A stretch of 9,210 nt of DNA. Origin: Verrucomicrobiota bacterium (GTDB lineage: Bacteria; Verrucomicrobiota; Verrucomicrobiia; Opitutales; Oceanipulchritudinaceae). The number at the start of each line of letters is the position of its first letter. Within the stretch, counting starts at the first letter, position 1. Both the position numbers and the translations under genes were made by a program. A model generated the notes under the pieces. It saw nothing but the letters and a program-made list of their open reading frames with translations, was not told the DNA's origin and did not search any database. Location: positions 1 through 9,210 of the forward strand of contig JAAAOD010000051.1 of assembly GCA_009908535.1 (NCBI GenBank), written 5' to 3'. Below are positions 1 through 7,544 of the stretch, one piece after another.

Positions 1-480
1 CTTGTTGGCGGCGTGGAGACCGACGGCCAGCGGCTCCACCATGGCGCCTTCGGCAAAGGTGACTTTATCCGGCAGCTTGTAGGTGTAGTCCGCCGGGTGC
101 ACAACCTCCGGTCGCAGGCAACCATGTACCGGGGGCGTGGCCCAGAAGCGGATGGAGGGATCGAGGTTGTACATGCCGGTACGGGTCTCTTCTCCCGGTG
201 CTTCCGGATAGCCGGGCTCCATACAGACGCGGTCGCCTTTCCTGAGGTGGGACACCTCCGAACCGGTTTCCACCACCACCCCGGCGGCCTCGTGCCCGAG
301 GATCATGGGTTCCCTCACCACAAAGGGACCGATGGCGCCGTGTTGGTAGTAGTGTACGTCGCTGCCGCAAATGCCGACCACCTTGATGGCCACCCGGACG
401 TCGTGATCGCCGAGGGTTTCCTCGACGGAGAATTCGCGGAGAGAGAGGGATTGTTTCGGCTCGAGGACGACGGCTTGCAT
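1..480 (-). CDS. Sorbitol/xylitol dehydrogenase-type zinc-dependent MDR oxidoreductase (3' end outside window)
   Basis: The first 160 residues of a medium-chain dehydrogenase are present; the NAD(P)-binding Rossmann half lies beyond position 1. Expected catalytic zinc residues of the sorbitol dehydrogenase branch are in place: C38 (GICGSDVHYY), H63 and E64 (LGHEAAG) and E149 (VEPLAVGLHA). YNLDPSIRFWATPP and HPADYTYKLPD are typical of polyol (sorbitol, xylitol) dehydrogenases, which oxidise a polyol to a ketose with NAD+. The lobe that in many relatives holds a structural zinc on four cysteines lacks them (only C86 and C121 nearby), as in mammalian sorbitol dehydrogenase. The ATG at 480 lies 26 bases after the hoxU stop without a clear Shine-Dalgarno sequence, and no terminator is visible between them, so it may be the last or a middle gene of the hox operon. 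The substrate cannot be settled from this half; other secondary alcohols remain possible. Confidence 0.92.
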   Translation of the reverse strand, partial: MQAVVLEPKQSLSLREFSVEETLGDHDVRVAIKVVGICGSDVHYYQHGAIGPFVVREPMILGHEAAGVVVETGSEVSHLRKGDRVCMEPGYPEAPGEETRTGMYNLDPSIRFWATPPVHGCLRPEVVHPADYTYKLPDKVTFAEGAMVEPLAVGLHAANK

Positions 481-506
481 GAGGGAAGCATGGCCCCGAA
501 GTAGTC

Positions 507-1217
507 TCAGCGCAAGGAGGACCGTAGATCCGCGAGGCGCGGGAGGACGTCGCGGCGTTTGCTCATTTCCCCGGTGGCGCGGCCCTTTTCAAAGAGCGCG
601 CCGGTGGGGCAGACATGGACGCATTTTCCGCAGGAAGTGCAGGTGTCGGACATTCCCCAGTCGGAAGCAAGGTCGACCGTGAGCGCGGATCCGATCCCCC
701 GGCCGCGGACGTCCCAAGTGTGGGCGCCTTCGACTTCGGAACAGACGCGGACGCAGCGCGTGCAGAGAATGCAACGATTCGGATCGTGGACAAAGCGGGG
801 ATGGCTCGCGTCGACGGAGTAGGGCTCGTAGCGGTAGCGGAAACGCGTATGGGTCATGCCCATATCCTGCGCCATCGATTGCAGTTCACAGCGCCCGTTG
901 GAAACACAGACCGAGCAGACATGGTTGCGTTCCGCGAAAAGAAGCTCGAGGATCATTTTCCGATGTCTGCGCAGGCGGGCCGTGTCAGTACGGATGCGCA
1001 TGCCGTCGGCCGCCGCCGTCGAACACGCTGGGAGAAGGCGGGGGATTCCCTGTACCTCGACGAGGCAGAGCCGGCAGGCCCCGACCTCGGAGAGTTCCTT
1101 AACGAAGCAGAGCGTGGGTATGATGATCCCGTGGTCTTCCGCGATTTCGAGGATCGTCTGGCCGGCTTCGGCGCGGACGCGTTCACCGTCAATGGTTAGT
1201 TCGATTGGCTCTGGCAT
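507..1217 (-). CDS. hoxU: HoxU, Fe-S electron-wiring subunit of the hydrogenase diaphorase module
   Basis: HoxU is related to the N-terminal part of complex I NuoG and carries electrons between HoxF and HoxY. Its 236 residues show the expected clusters: a [2Fe-2S] site at C37, C48, C51 and C65; the His-Cys3 [4Fe-4S] site at H99, C101, C104 and C110 (NHVCSVCVSNGRC); and two ferredoxin-like [4Fe-4S] sites from CILCTRCVRVC (149-159) and CTSCGKCVHVCP (193-204). Length and motif set match HoxU of bidirectional hydrogenases. It lacks the H-cluster domain of HydA, in keeping with a [NiFe] partner. The ATG at 1217 is chosen because it precedes the usual IELTIDGE start; it lies 11 bases after the hoxF stop and has no clear Shine-Dalgarno sequence, so coupling to hoxF is likely. 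An upstream in-frame extension to 1307 would overlap hoxF and has no family resemblance. Confidence 0.95.
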   Translation of the reverse strand: MPEPIELTIDGERVRAEAGQTILEIAEDHGIIIPTLCFVKELSEVGACRLCLVEVQGIPRLLPACSTAAADGMRIRTDTARLRRHRKMILELLFAERNHVCSVCVSNGRCELQSMAQDMGMTHTRFRYRYEPYSVDASHPRFVHDPNRCILCTRCVRVCSEVEGAHTWDVRGRGIGSALTVDLASDWGMSDTCTSCGKCVHVCPTGALFEKGRATGEMSKRRDVLPRLADLRSSLR

Positions 1218-1228
1218 GGCGGTAGTGA

Positions 1229-4200
1229 TTAGGTGGATACGTGGGAAGGTTCGGATTCGGTTGCCCCGGTCCTTTTGATCGTTTCGCGGACATCGCAGCG
1301 CAGGCAACGGGAGGATTCCCGGAGCGCGGCCTCGCGATTGAATCCGCAGACAACCTCGGCGAACTCGGAACGCCGTTTAGCCGGATCGGTCTTCGGGGAA
1401 ACGTTCCGCTCTCCCTCGGGCGGTTCCGGAGGGACTTCCTGAAGGAAGTCGAACGACTTCTCGATCATGGACCACCGGTCCTCGCCCATGAGGTGCCGGT
1501 CGATGGCGCGGGCGGCGTCCTTTCCGGTGGCCATGGTGGAGGAGACATTGGAAGCCCCGGTAACAAGGTCGCCACCGGCGTAGACGCCCTTGCGGTGGGT
1601 GGCGTAGGATACCCAGTCGGTCACGACGGTGGCATCGTCGCGTGTCAGGATGCCCGCCGACCTGAATTCCGCCGAATCGGGTTTTTCCCCCGTGGCAATG
1701 ACGAGGGTGGTGCAGGGAAAGATCTTGCGCTCGTCGGTCGGGATCGGTTTGCGCCGCCCGGAGGCGTCGAATTCCCCTGGTTCGGTCACTGCGCATTCAA
1801 TGGCGCGGACGCGGCCATCCCCGCCACGCTGGATACGCATCGGGGAATGGAAAAAGACGACTTTCACTCCTTCGGCTTCGGCATCTTCCACCTCTTCCGG
1901 AATCGCTGGCATGTCCTTGCGTTCGCGCCGGTAGACGATGGTCACGTCGCTGCCGAGGCGCAGGGCGGTGCGGGCGGAGTCCACGGCGGAATTCCCGCCG
2001 CCGATGACGACCGTTTTCTCCCCGATCTCCGGGGCGCCGCCGACGGCCACCTGTTCCAGGAATTCGAGCGCGTGCCAGACGCCCGGTGCGTCCTGGTCGG
2101 GCAGGTTGATGTTGTGAGGCGCCCATGTCCCCGTGGCGAGGAATACGGCGTCGTGGCTCCGCTGCAGTTCCTCGACGAGGATTTCCGAGCCGATGGCTTT
2201 CCCGAAACTGAAACGGATTCCCAGTTCGCCGAGAATGGCGATTTCCTTGTCGAGAATGTCTTTGGGGAGACGGTATTCGGGAAGGGAATACCGTAGCATT
2301 CCGCCCGCTTTCTCGCGGGATTCGAATACGGTCACTTCATGACCGAGGAGGCGTAGATAGAAAGCGGCCGCCAAACCGCTGGGGCCGGAGCCGGCAACGG
2401 CGATCGTCTTTCCGGAGTCGGCGAGACGCAGCGCATTCAAACGGTCCGATACGGTGGACGGGCTGATCTTTTCGAAAACGACATCGGAAATGTAGCGGTG
2501 GACTTCCCGCATATTGATGGGAGCGTCGACGGTTCCGCGGCGGCACCGGTCCTCGCAGGGATGCTGGCAGATCCGGCCCGTGGAGGCGGGGAGGGGATTG
2601 TCCAGCCAGACCATTTCGGCGGCCTCTTCTGTTCGGCCTTCGTTGAGAAGCTCAAGGAAACCCGGGATGCGCATATGCAGCGGGCAACTGTTTTCGCAGG
2701 GAGCGAGAAACAGCTTCTCGCATATCCCGGCCCGGCAATAGCCCCGGCGGATGTGTTCCTCGTATTCCCGGCGGAAATACTTCAATGTGGTGAGAACCGG
2801 ATTCGGCGCCGTCTGGCCGAGCCCGCAGAGGGAGCACTCGTGGATCATTTTGCCGAGTTCCTCCAGGCCCTCGAGGTCTTCCTCCACTCCGTCGCCGTCG
2901 GTGATACGGCGCAGCGTTTCCAGCGCCTGGTCGAGGCCGACGCGGCAGGGAACACACTTCCCGCAGGATTCGGAATGGGAAAACTCAATAAAGTAGCGTG
3001 CGACATCGACCATGCAGGTATCCTCGTCCATGACGACCATGCCGCCGGAGCCCATGATGGCCCCCAACTCCCGCAGGGCCTCGTAATCGACGCTGGCTTC
3101 GAAATGCTCGGAGGGAATGCACCCCCCAGAGGGACCCCCGGTCTGGATCGCCTTGATGCGCTTGCCGGCGGGGCTACCGCCGCCGATTTCGTAGATGATG
3201 TCTTTCAGTTTCGAGCCAAGCGGCATTTCAACAAGGCCGGTATTGCGGATTTTGCCGACAAGGGAAAAGACCTTGGTCCCCGAGCTGTTGACGGTCCCGG
3301 TCTCCGCGAACCATGTCGCGCCCCTTGTGAGGATGACGGGAACGTTGCACCACGTCTCGACATTGTTGATGTTGGTGGGCTTGCCCCAAAGGCCCCTCTG
3401 GGCCGGGAAGGGCGGCCTCGGACGCGGTCGTCCAGCCTTTCCCTCGAGGGAGGCGATCAGGGCCGTTTCCTCGCCGCAGACAAAAGCGCCGGCACCTTCG
3501 ACGAGTTGGATATCGAAGTGGAAATCGTTCCCGAAGATATTTTTCCCAAGCAGCCCGTATTCGCGCGCTTGGGCAATCGCCCTTTCAAGGCGTTTCACAG
3601 CGAGGGGATATTCCGCGCGCAGGTAGACGATGCCTTCGGAAGCGCCGGTGGCGTAGGCGGCGATGGCCATGCCCTCGATCAGCATTTGCGGATCGCTTTC
3701 AATCTCGTTTCGATTCATGTAGGCTCCGGGATCGCCTTCGTCCGCGTTGCAAATGAGGTACTTCGTATCGGATTCCTGCTGCTTGAGCATTCTCCATTTT
3801 TTGCCGGTCGGAAAACCGGCGCCGCCGCGGCCGCGTAGTTTCGATTTCACGACCTCTTCAATGACCTCCCGCCGGCTCGGCATGGTCATGGCGTTGTTAA
3901 GGGCCTGGTAACCGCCGACGGCGATGTATTCGTCGATATCCTCGGGATTGATCAGGCCGCAATCGCGCAGAACGATTTTCTTCTGACCGTGGAAAAAGGG
4001 CACTTCGTTCCACAAGGGGATATCGGAGTAGACGTCGGCGTTCCGTCCGGGATCCCGTGAGGAAAGGTAGTACTGTACCTGGCTTGTGATATGATCCCAT
4101 TCTTCAATGCGGCAGAGAATCCGGCATTGGGGACGGCGTTGCTCTTCAAGGGCCGAAACAATTTCGGCAGCGTCTTCCGGAGTAACCTCCTGCAGGATGA

Positions 4201-4453
4201 GAAGCGGATGTCCGGGAATGTGGAAATTGACGAGGGGCTCCACCGCGCAAAACCCGAAACAACCGACGGGGACGACACTGTAATCAAGTTTTCGGGAGGC
4301 GACTTCTTTTTTCAGCGCATTGAAAACGTCGCGGGATCCGTTCCCGATGCCGCAAGTGCCCATACCGACCCCGATTCTCGGCTTGCCGGGAAGGATTTTT
4401 GTCAGGCCGGATTGGCGGATGTCGCTCAGGATATCGTAACTGGTGATTTTCAT
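1229..4453 (-). CDS. hoxF: HoxF/HydB-like NADH-binding flavoprotein fused to a GltD/NfnB-like NAD(P)H oxidoreductase module
   Basis: At 1074 residues this is about twice a normal HoxF. Residues 25-105 are a thioredoxin-like ferredoxin domain with C34, C65 and C69. Residues 160-560 are the NuoF/HoxF core: RGRGGAGFPTG (207-217), NADEGDPGA (236-244) and GAGAFVCGEETA (320-331) for FMN and NADH, then C497, C500, C503 and C543 for a [4Fe-4S] cluster. HydB proteins usually continue into a short 2x[4Fe-4S] ferredoxin tail. Here, from about 570, a complete GltD-like module follows: Fe-S cysteines 573, 578, 586, 590 and 629, 633, 637; an FAD motif AGSGPSGLAAA (687-697); a second dinucleotide site VVIGGGNSAVD (815-825); and YAGGDLVTGAS (958-968). 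A C-terminal RCLRC pair (C1050, C1053) closes it. The reading frame is unbroken. GltD/NfnB relatives mostly use NADPH, so one chain likely serves NADH at FMN and NADPH at FAD. Regulation appears coupled to hoxE. Confidence 0.96.
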   Translation of the reverse strand: MKITSYDILSDIRQSGLTKILPGKPRIGVGMGTCGIGNGSRDVFNALKKEVASRKLDYSVVPVGCFGFCAVEPLVNFHIPGHPLLILQEVTPEDAAEIVSALEEQRRPQCRILCRIEEWDHITSQVQYYLSSRDPGRNADVYSDIPLWNEVPFFHGQKKIVLRDCGLINPEDIDEYIAVGGYQALNNAMTMPSRREVIEEVVKSKLRGRGGAGFPTGKKWRMLKQQESDTKYLICNADEGDPGAYMNRNEIESDPQMLIEGMAIAAYATGASEGIVYLRAEYPLAVKRLERAIAQAREYGLLGKNIFGNDFHFDIQLVEGAGAFVCGEETALIASLEGKAGRPRPRPPFPAQRGLWGKPTNINNVETWCNVPVILTRGATWFAETGTVNSSGTKVFSLVGKIRNTGLVEMPLGSKLKDIIYEIGGGSPAGKRIKAIQTGGPSGGCIPSEHFEASVDYEALRELGAIMGSGGMVVMDEDTCMVDVARYFIEFSHSESCGKCVPCRVGLDQALETLRRITDGDGVEEDLEGLEELGKMIHECSLCGLGQTAPNPVLTTLKYFRREYEEHIRRGYCRAGICEKLFLAPCENSCPLHMRIPGFLELLNEGRTEEAAEMVWLDNPLPASTGRICQHPCEDRCRRGTVDAPINMREVHRYISDVVFEKISPSTVSDRLNALRLADSGKTIAVAGSGPSGLAAAFYLRLLGHEVTVFESREKAGGMLRYSLPEYRLPKDILDKEIAILGELGIRFSFGKAIGSEILVEELQRSHDAVFLATGTWAPHNINLPDQDAPGVWHALEFLEQVAVGGAPEIGEKTVVIGGGNSAVDSARTALRLGSDVTIVYRRERKDMPAIPEEVEDAEAEGVKVVFFHSPMRIQRGGDGRVRAIECAVTEPGEFDASGRRKPIPTDERKIFPCTTLVIATGEKPDSAEFRSAGILTRDDATVVTDWVSYATHRKGVYAGGDLVTGASNVSSTMATGKDAARAIDRHLMGEDRWSMIEKSFDFLQEVPPEPPEGERNVSPKTDPAKRRSEFAEVVCGFNREAALRESSRCLRCDVRETIKRTGATESEPSHVST

Positions 4454-4992
4454 GATGTCCTCATTTCCTCGTTCGGTTCCCGAACCGTTTTGACAAGCTC
4501 GCGTAGTTTCAGGTCGGTCACGTATCCATAAATGTCCTCATCGACCGCGACAACCGGCGCGAGAGCGCATTGACCGAAACAGGCGACGGTGCGGACGGTG
4601 AGATTCAGGTCTGCCGTGGTAAAGGAGCCCTCGCCGCTGTCCCCGTTTTCATCAAGGAGGCTTGTCTCCCGGCGGAGGCATTGCATCAGTTGCCGCGAAC
4701 CCCGGGTATGGCAGGCTGTTCCCCGGCAGACCGTGATACAGTGACGCCCCTGCGGTTCCAGATTGAAAAAGGAATAGAACGTGACGACGCTGAAGATCTG
4801 CGAGGCGGCGATGCGCATTTTCACCGCCACCTGCCGCAGGGTCGTGACCGGCAAATAGCGGTCGGGGTGCGCGTCCTGAATATCCTCGAGGACATTGAGG
4901 AGATCTCCTGTGCGGCGCTGATATTTCGCAATGATGGCATCAATTGCCGATTCCGCCAGAGGTTCGGTTGGTGTCGTGGCAACAGCGTTCAT
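4450..4992 (-). CDS. hoxE: HoxE/NuoE-like [2Fe-2S] thioredoxin-fold subunit
   Basis: HoxE is a diaphorase-module subunit related to complex I NuoE and to HydC of bifurcating hydrogenases. It binds one [2Fe-2S] cluster next to the flavin subunit. The 180-residue protein has a helical N-terminal part (about residues 14-75, with the family phrase IFSVVTFYSFF) and a thioredoxin-like part whose ligands are C89 and C94 (CRGTAC) and C138 and C142 (CFGQC), the NuoE C-x4-C and C-x3-C pattern. The start at 4992 overlaps the hoxW stop as ATGA; a longer reading back to 5121 would merely translate the end of hoxW in another frame. Its own stop overlaps the hoxF ATG in the same way, so HoxE and HoxF are likely made in equal amounts. 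The cluster in this position is one of those that tune electron flow in bifurcating HydABC and Stn complexes. Confidence 0.94.
   Translation of the reverse strand: MNAVATTPTEPLAESAIDAIIAKYQRRTGDLLNVLEDIQDAHPDRYLPVTTLRQVAVKMRIAASQIFSVVTFYSFFNLEPQGRHCITVCRGTACHTRGSRQLMQCLRRETSLLDENGDSGEGSFTTADLNLTVRTVACFGQCALAPVVAVDEDIYGYVTDLKLRELVKTVREPNEEMRTS
4459..4462 (-). promoter_or_regulatory. Ribosome binding site (GAGG) for hoxF-gltD
   Basis: GAGG within the final hoxE codons lies 5 bases before the hoxF ATG at 4453, which itself overlaps the hoxE TGA. It supports coupled translation. Confidence 0.5.
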
Positions 4993-5492
4993 GAGGGTAC
5001 CGGGTTGGAGGAGGCGTTGTCGGGGGAGAGGAAATGAAAAGCCTTCTCGATTCCTTTTTCGGCGAAGACGCTCAGGCCGAAGCCGATCTCGAGGGATTCC
5101 ACCGGAAGGGAGAGGATCCATGCCTCCGGGCGTTGGCCGTAGAGGCCTTCCGCCAGTTCGAGCACACCTTCCGGGCCAAGGCTGTGGATACAGGTGGGAA
5201 TCTGCCGGGTCGGCGTAGCGCAGGAGGAAGGAAAACCGATCTTTTCCAGTTTCGGATCCCGGCGGGCCGCGGACGCTTCGGAAACGCTCGCATCGACGAA
5301 GACGACCTTCCCGGCTCCGGCGACATCAAGGGCCAGTTCCGGGGTCAACTGCGGCACTTCCAGCGTTGTTACGCCGGGCAGGTTCTTCTCCGCGAGGCGC
5401 CGCACGAAGTGAAGGCCGGCGGCGTCATCGCTGCGCAGCTCGTTACCCCATCCGATAACGAGCGTCCGTGTGCGCTGAGCAAGCAGTGTCAT
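4989..5492 (-). CDS. hoxW: [NiFe] hydrogenase maturation endopeptidase (HoxW/HyaD family)
   Basis: This 167-residue protein belongs to the nickel-dependent maturation proteases that clip the C-terminal tail of the hydrogenase large subunit after nickel insertion. The family start motif is visible as GWGNELRSDDAAG (residues 14-26). The expected nickel-contacting residues, by comparison with HybD, are E18, D67 (in VVFVDAS) and H103 (in CIHSLGPEGV). Its position directly after hoxH suggests that HoxH is its substrate. Spacing to hoxH is 6 bases with no Shine-Dalgarno sequence before the ATG at 5492, and its TGA overlaps the hoxE ATG, so its translation is probably coupled to both neighbours. The C-terminal 10 or so residues are low-complexity and unlikely to matter. 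In several Hox operons this gene lies at the end or elsewhere; here it splits the hydrogenase genes from the diaphorase genes. Confidence 0.93.
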   Translation of the reverse strand: MTLLAQRTRTLVIGWGNELRSDDAAGLHFVRRLAEKNLPGVTTLEVPQLTPELALDVAGAGKVVFVDASVSEASAARRDPKLEKIGFPSSCATPTRQIPTCIHSLGPEGVLELAEGLYGQRPEAWILSLPVESLEIGFGLSVFAEKGIEKAFHFLSPDNASSNPVPS

Positions 5493-5498
5493 GAAAAA

Positions 5499-6932
5499 TT
5501 AAAATCGCTTCTGGCGGCTACGGACGGTTCCGTCCGGTTGGACGTATTCCACCATGAGGGGCATCTGGCCGATGGCGTGCGTGGAACAGCTGAGGCAGGG
5601 ATCGTAGCAACGGATCAGGGCCTCGACACGGTTGAGGGCGCCTTCGGGGATCTCCTTTTCGCGAATGAAGCGTTTGGCCACGTCGCGCACACCGCGGTTC
5701 ATGGCCATGTTGTTGTGGCCGGTCGCGACGATGAGATTCGCCCATTTCATGAGACCGTTTTCGTCGATGCGGTAGTGGTGGATGAGCGTACCGCGGGGCG
5801 CTTCGGATATCCCGACGCCCTCTTTTTTGTTGGCTGCGGCAACGGCGCGGACGTTTTTGTCGAGAATGGCCGGATCGTCAAGAAGACGCTTCATCATCTC
5901 AAGGGCGTAAAGAATTTCGATCAAACGGGCGTAGTGAAAATGGAACGACTCCCAGACGGTACCATTGTGATCGGCTCCGAGCTGGCGGAATTCCTCCAGT
6001 TCCGCGTCGGCCTCCGGCGTTCCGCACCGGTCGCAGACATTGAGGCGGGCGAGCGGACCGACGCGGTAAAATCCCTCCGGATAGCCGGCCGGTTTGTAAT
6101 AGGGCATTTTCAGGTAGCTGTATGGGGCCACGGCTTCGCCGATGAATTCGGAGTAGGCGGCGGGCGGTATCTGGTCGGCGATGATCCGCCGGTTCTCGTC
6201 TACGATGCGCAGGTTCCCGCGGGAATGTTCGATGTTTCCCTCGGGCGTGACCAGACCCACAAAATAACTGGGGAAATTCCCGAAGGATTCGATTTCCGGA
6301 CCGAACTGCCCGACCATGCCCTTGAACAGACCGAGGGTTTTGCGGGTGATCTCCATTGCTTTGGGAATCTCCGCGAGGATTTCCTCCCGATCGTTGTCGG
6401 CGAGGGGTTCGGAAACGCCGCCGGGGACCGTCCACATCGGATGGATCCGCTTTCCGGAAAGGCGCTCGATGACCTGCTGTCCGAACTTGCGCAACCAGAT
6501 GCCATCCTTTGCCTGCTCGGGGAACTTCGCGGCCACCCCGAGGATATTCCGTTCCGCGACCGGCGCGTCCATTCCCAGAAGGAGATCCGGCGAGGTAAGG
6601 TGGAAAAAGCTCAAGGCGTGCGACTGCACGAATTGTCCGAGGTTGAAGACCCGACGCAGGTTCATGCCTGTCTCGGGAACCTCCACCGCGAGGAGATCGT
6701 CCCCGGCGAGGCTGGAGGCCATGAGATGGCTCACGGGGCAGATGCCGCAAATCCGCGCGGTGATGCTGGGCATTTCCTGGAAAGGGCGACCCTCCGTGAA
6801 CTTCTCAAAGCCACGGAACTGCGTGACGTGGAACTGAGCGTCCTCGACGCCGCCATCATCATTGAGAAAAATGGAAATTTTGGCATGCCCTTCAATCCGT
6901 GTGACGGGGTCGATGGTGATGGTTCTGGCCAT
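5499..6932 (-). CDS. hoxH: [NiFe] hydrogenase large (catalytic) subunit (HoxH type)
   Basis: HoxH holds the [NiFe] active site for reversible H2 oxidation in the cytoplasm. The 477-residue precursor has both metal-binding signatures: R60-I-C62-G-I-C65-P-V-S-H69 near the N terminus and D444-P-C446-L-S-C449-S-T-H452 near the C terminus. The four cysteines bind nickel and bridge to iron. E14 in VTRIEGH is the conserved glutamate of the proton path. A 25-residue tail follows H452 (starting AIGQMPL). Such tails are removed by a dedicated endopeptidase after the histidine once nickel is in, and the candidate protease gene is the next one, 6 bases away. The start at 6932 fits the usual N terminus (ITIDPVTRIEGH) and has a good ribosome binding site. 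Motif wording (GICPVSH, HAIGQMPL) matches group 3 bidirectional enzymes rather than membrane-bound uptake hydrogenases. No Hyp assembly genes are in this window. Confidence 0.97.
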   Translation of the reverse strand: MARTITIDPVTRIEGHAKISIFLNDDGGVEDAQFHVTQFRGFEKFTEGRPFQEMPSITARICGICPVSHLMASSLAGDDLLAVEVPETGMNLRRVFNLGQFVQSHALSFFHLTSPDLLLGMDAPVAERNILGVAAKFPEQAKDGIWLRKFGQQVIERLSGKRIHPMWTVPGGVSEPLADNDREEILAEIPKAMEITRKTLGLFKGMVGQFGPEIESFGNFPSYFVGLVTPEGNIEHSRGNLRIVDENRRIIADQIPPAAYSEFIGEAVAPYSYLKMPYYKPAGYPEGFYRVGPLARLNVCDRCGTPEADAELEEFRQLGADHNGTVWESFHFHYARLIEILYALEMMKRLLDDPAILDKNVRAVAAANKKEGVGISEAPRGTLIHHYRIDENGLMKWANLIVATGHNNMAMNRGVRDVAKRFIREKEIPEGALNRVEALIRCYDPCLSCSTHAIGQMPLMVEYVQPDGTVRSRQKRF

Positions 6933-6940
6933 GATCGAAA

Positions 6941-6946
6941 CCTTCT
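6941..6946 (-). promoter_or_regulatory. Ribosome binding site (AGAAGG) for hoxH
   Basis: AGAAGG lies 8 bases before the ATG at 6932 in the 25-base hoxY-hoxH gap. It supports that start over longer in-frame extensions that would run back into hoxY. Confidence 0.55.
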
Positions 6947-6957
6947 TCTTTGGCGGT

Positions 6958-7485
6958 TTACCCGAAGCGGACCCCCGTGAGATCGGGGATTCGATTTTCC
7001 AGCAACTCCGCGATGGCGTGAAAAATGAGATCATTCGACGGCGGACAGCCGGGGAGGTGGAGATCCACCTTGACGACCTCGTGGAGTGGGCGGGCGGTTG
7101 GAAGCAGCGGAGGAATGACCTCCGTCGGCCGTTTGCTCTCGGTTGTGACGTTCTCCTCGTACGCGCGCCGGAGAAGGGAATCGACGGAAGAATTGTTGCG
7201 CATTGCGGGCACGTTGCCGGTTATCGCGCAGTCCCCGAGAGCAACGACAAGGGTAGACCGTTCCCGGAGAATCTTCGCTTTTTCTCTGTCCTCCTCGCTG
7301 CTGACTGCGCCTTCGACGAGGACGACGTCGACATTTTCGGGAAATTCCTTTGTATCGACGAGGGGGCTGTGGAGCAACTCGATCCGTGGAGCGATATCGA
7401 GAATCCGTTCATCAATATCAACAAGGGACATGTGGCAGCCGGAACATCCGTCCAGCCAGACAGTGGCCATGCGAACTTTCTTCAT
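6958..7485 (-). CDS. hoxY: [NiFe] hydrogenase small subunit, bidirectional group 3 (HoxY type)
   Basis: HoxY carries the proximal [4Fe-4S] cluster that takes electrons from the [NiFe] site of HoxH and passes them to the diaphorase module. The protein is 175 residues, the short form typical of cytoplasmic group 3c/3d enzymes, with no Tat signal. Cluster ligands are visible as C14 and C17 (LDGCSGCHMS), C86 (GDCAITG) and C147 (PGCPPS). The ATG at 7485 is chosen because family members begin only a few residues before the WLDGCSGC motif, and an AAAGG lies 8 bases upstream. An upstream TTG at 7614 would add 43 residues without family resemblance. hoxH follows after 25 bases. Only one cluster is predicted, as in other HoxY proteins. 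The group 3 assignment is firm; 3d is favoured by the neighbouring HoxE, HoxF and HoxU. Confidence 0.96.
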   Translation of the reverse strand: MKKVRMATVWLDGCSGCHMSLVDIDERILDIAPRIELLHSPLVDTKEFPENVDVVLVEGAVSSEEDREKAKILRERSTLVVALGDCAITGNVPAMRNNSSVDSLLRRAYEENVTTESKRPTEVIPPLLPTARPLHEVVKVDLHLPGCPPSNDLIFHAIAELLENRIPDLTGVRFG

Positions 7486-7522
7486 TTTCGGGGCCTTTGC
7501 GGGAGTTGAGTGGTGATACAGA

Positions 7523-7538
7523 GCGCCGCTGAAGGCGC
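7523..7538 (-). other. Short hairpin in the hoxY leader
   Basis: GCGCC and GGCGC form a 5-bp all-GC stem around a 6-base loop. No T tract follows on the minus strand, so it is not a classical intrinsic terminator. It could stabilise an mRNA end or mark a processing point, or be chance in GC-rich DNA. Confidence 0.3.
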
Positions 7539-7544
7539 GTGCAC

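Noticed and set aside
13..504. Plus-strand open frame at the left edge
   Set aside because: The minus strand gives a clear sorbitol dehydrogenase N-terminal half with its zinc residues; the plus frame is its shadow.
2498..3838. Long plus-strand open frame (about 446 codons) opposite hoxF-gltD
   Set aside because: It is antisense to the NuoF core and the fusion joint with their full motif set. Its translation shows no recognisable domain.
1229..4453. The 1074-residue HoxF-GltD frame as two genes joined by a sequencing error
   Set aside because: The frame is continuous with no compensating shift, and the join lies at a natural domain boundary (Cys 573/578). NuoF and GltD modules are known to associate in related enzymes, so a real fusion is the simpler reading, though reads should confirm it.
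5034..6980. Very long plus-strand open frame (about 648 codons) opposite hoxH and hoxW
   Set aside because: The opposite strand encodes unmistakable HoxH and HoxW motifs over the same bases; the plus-strand translation shows no family motifs and is a by-product of GC-rich codon use.
7523..7538. Hairpin as an intrinsic terminator after the FNR-like gene
   Set aside because: The stem is only 5 bp and no T tract follows on the minus strand.
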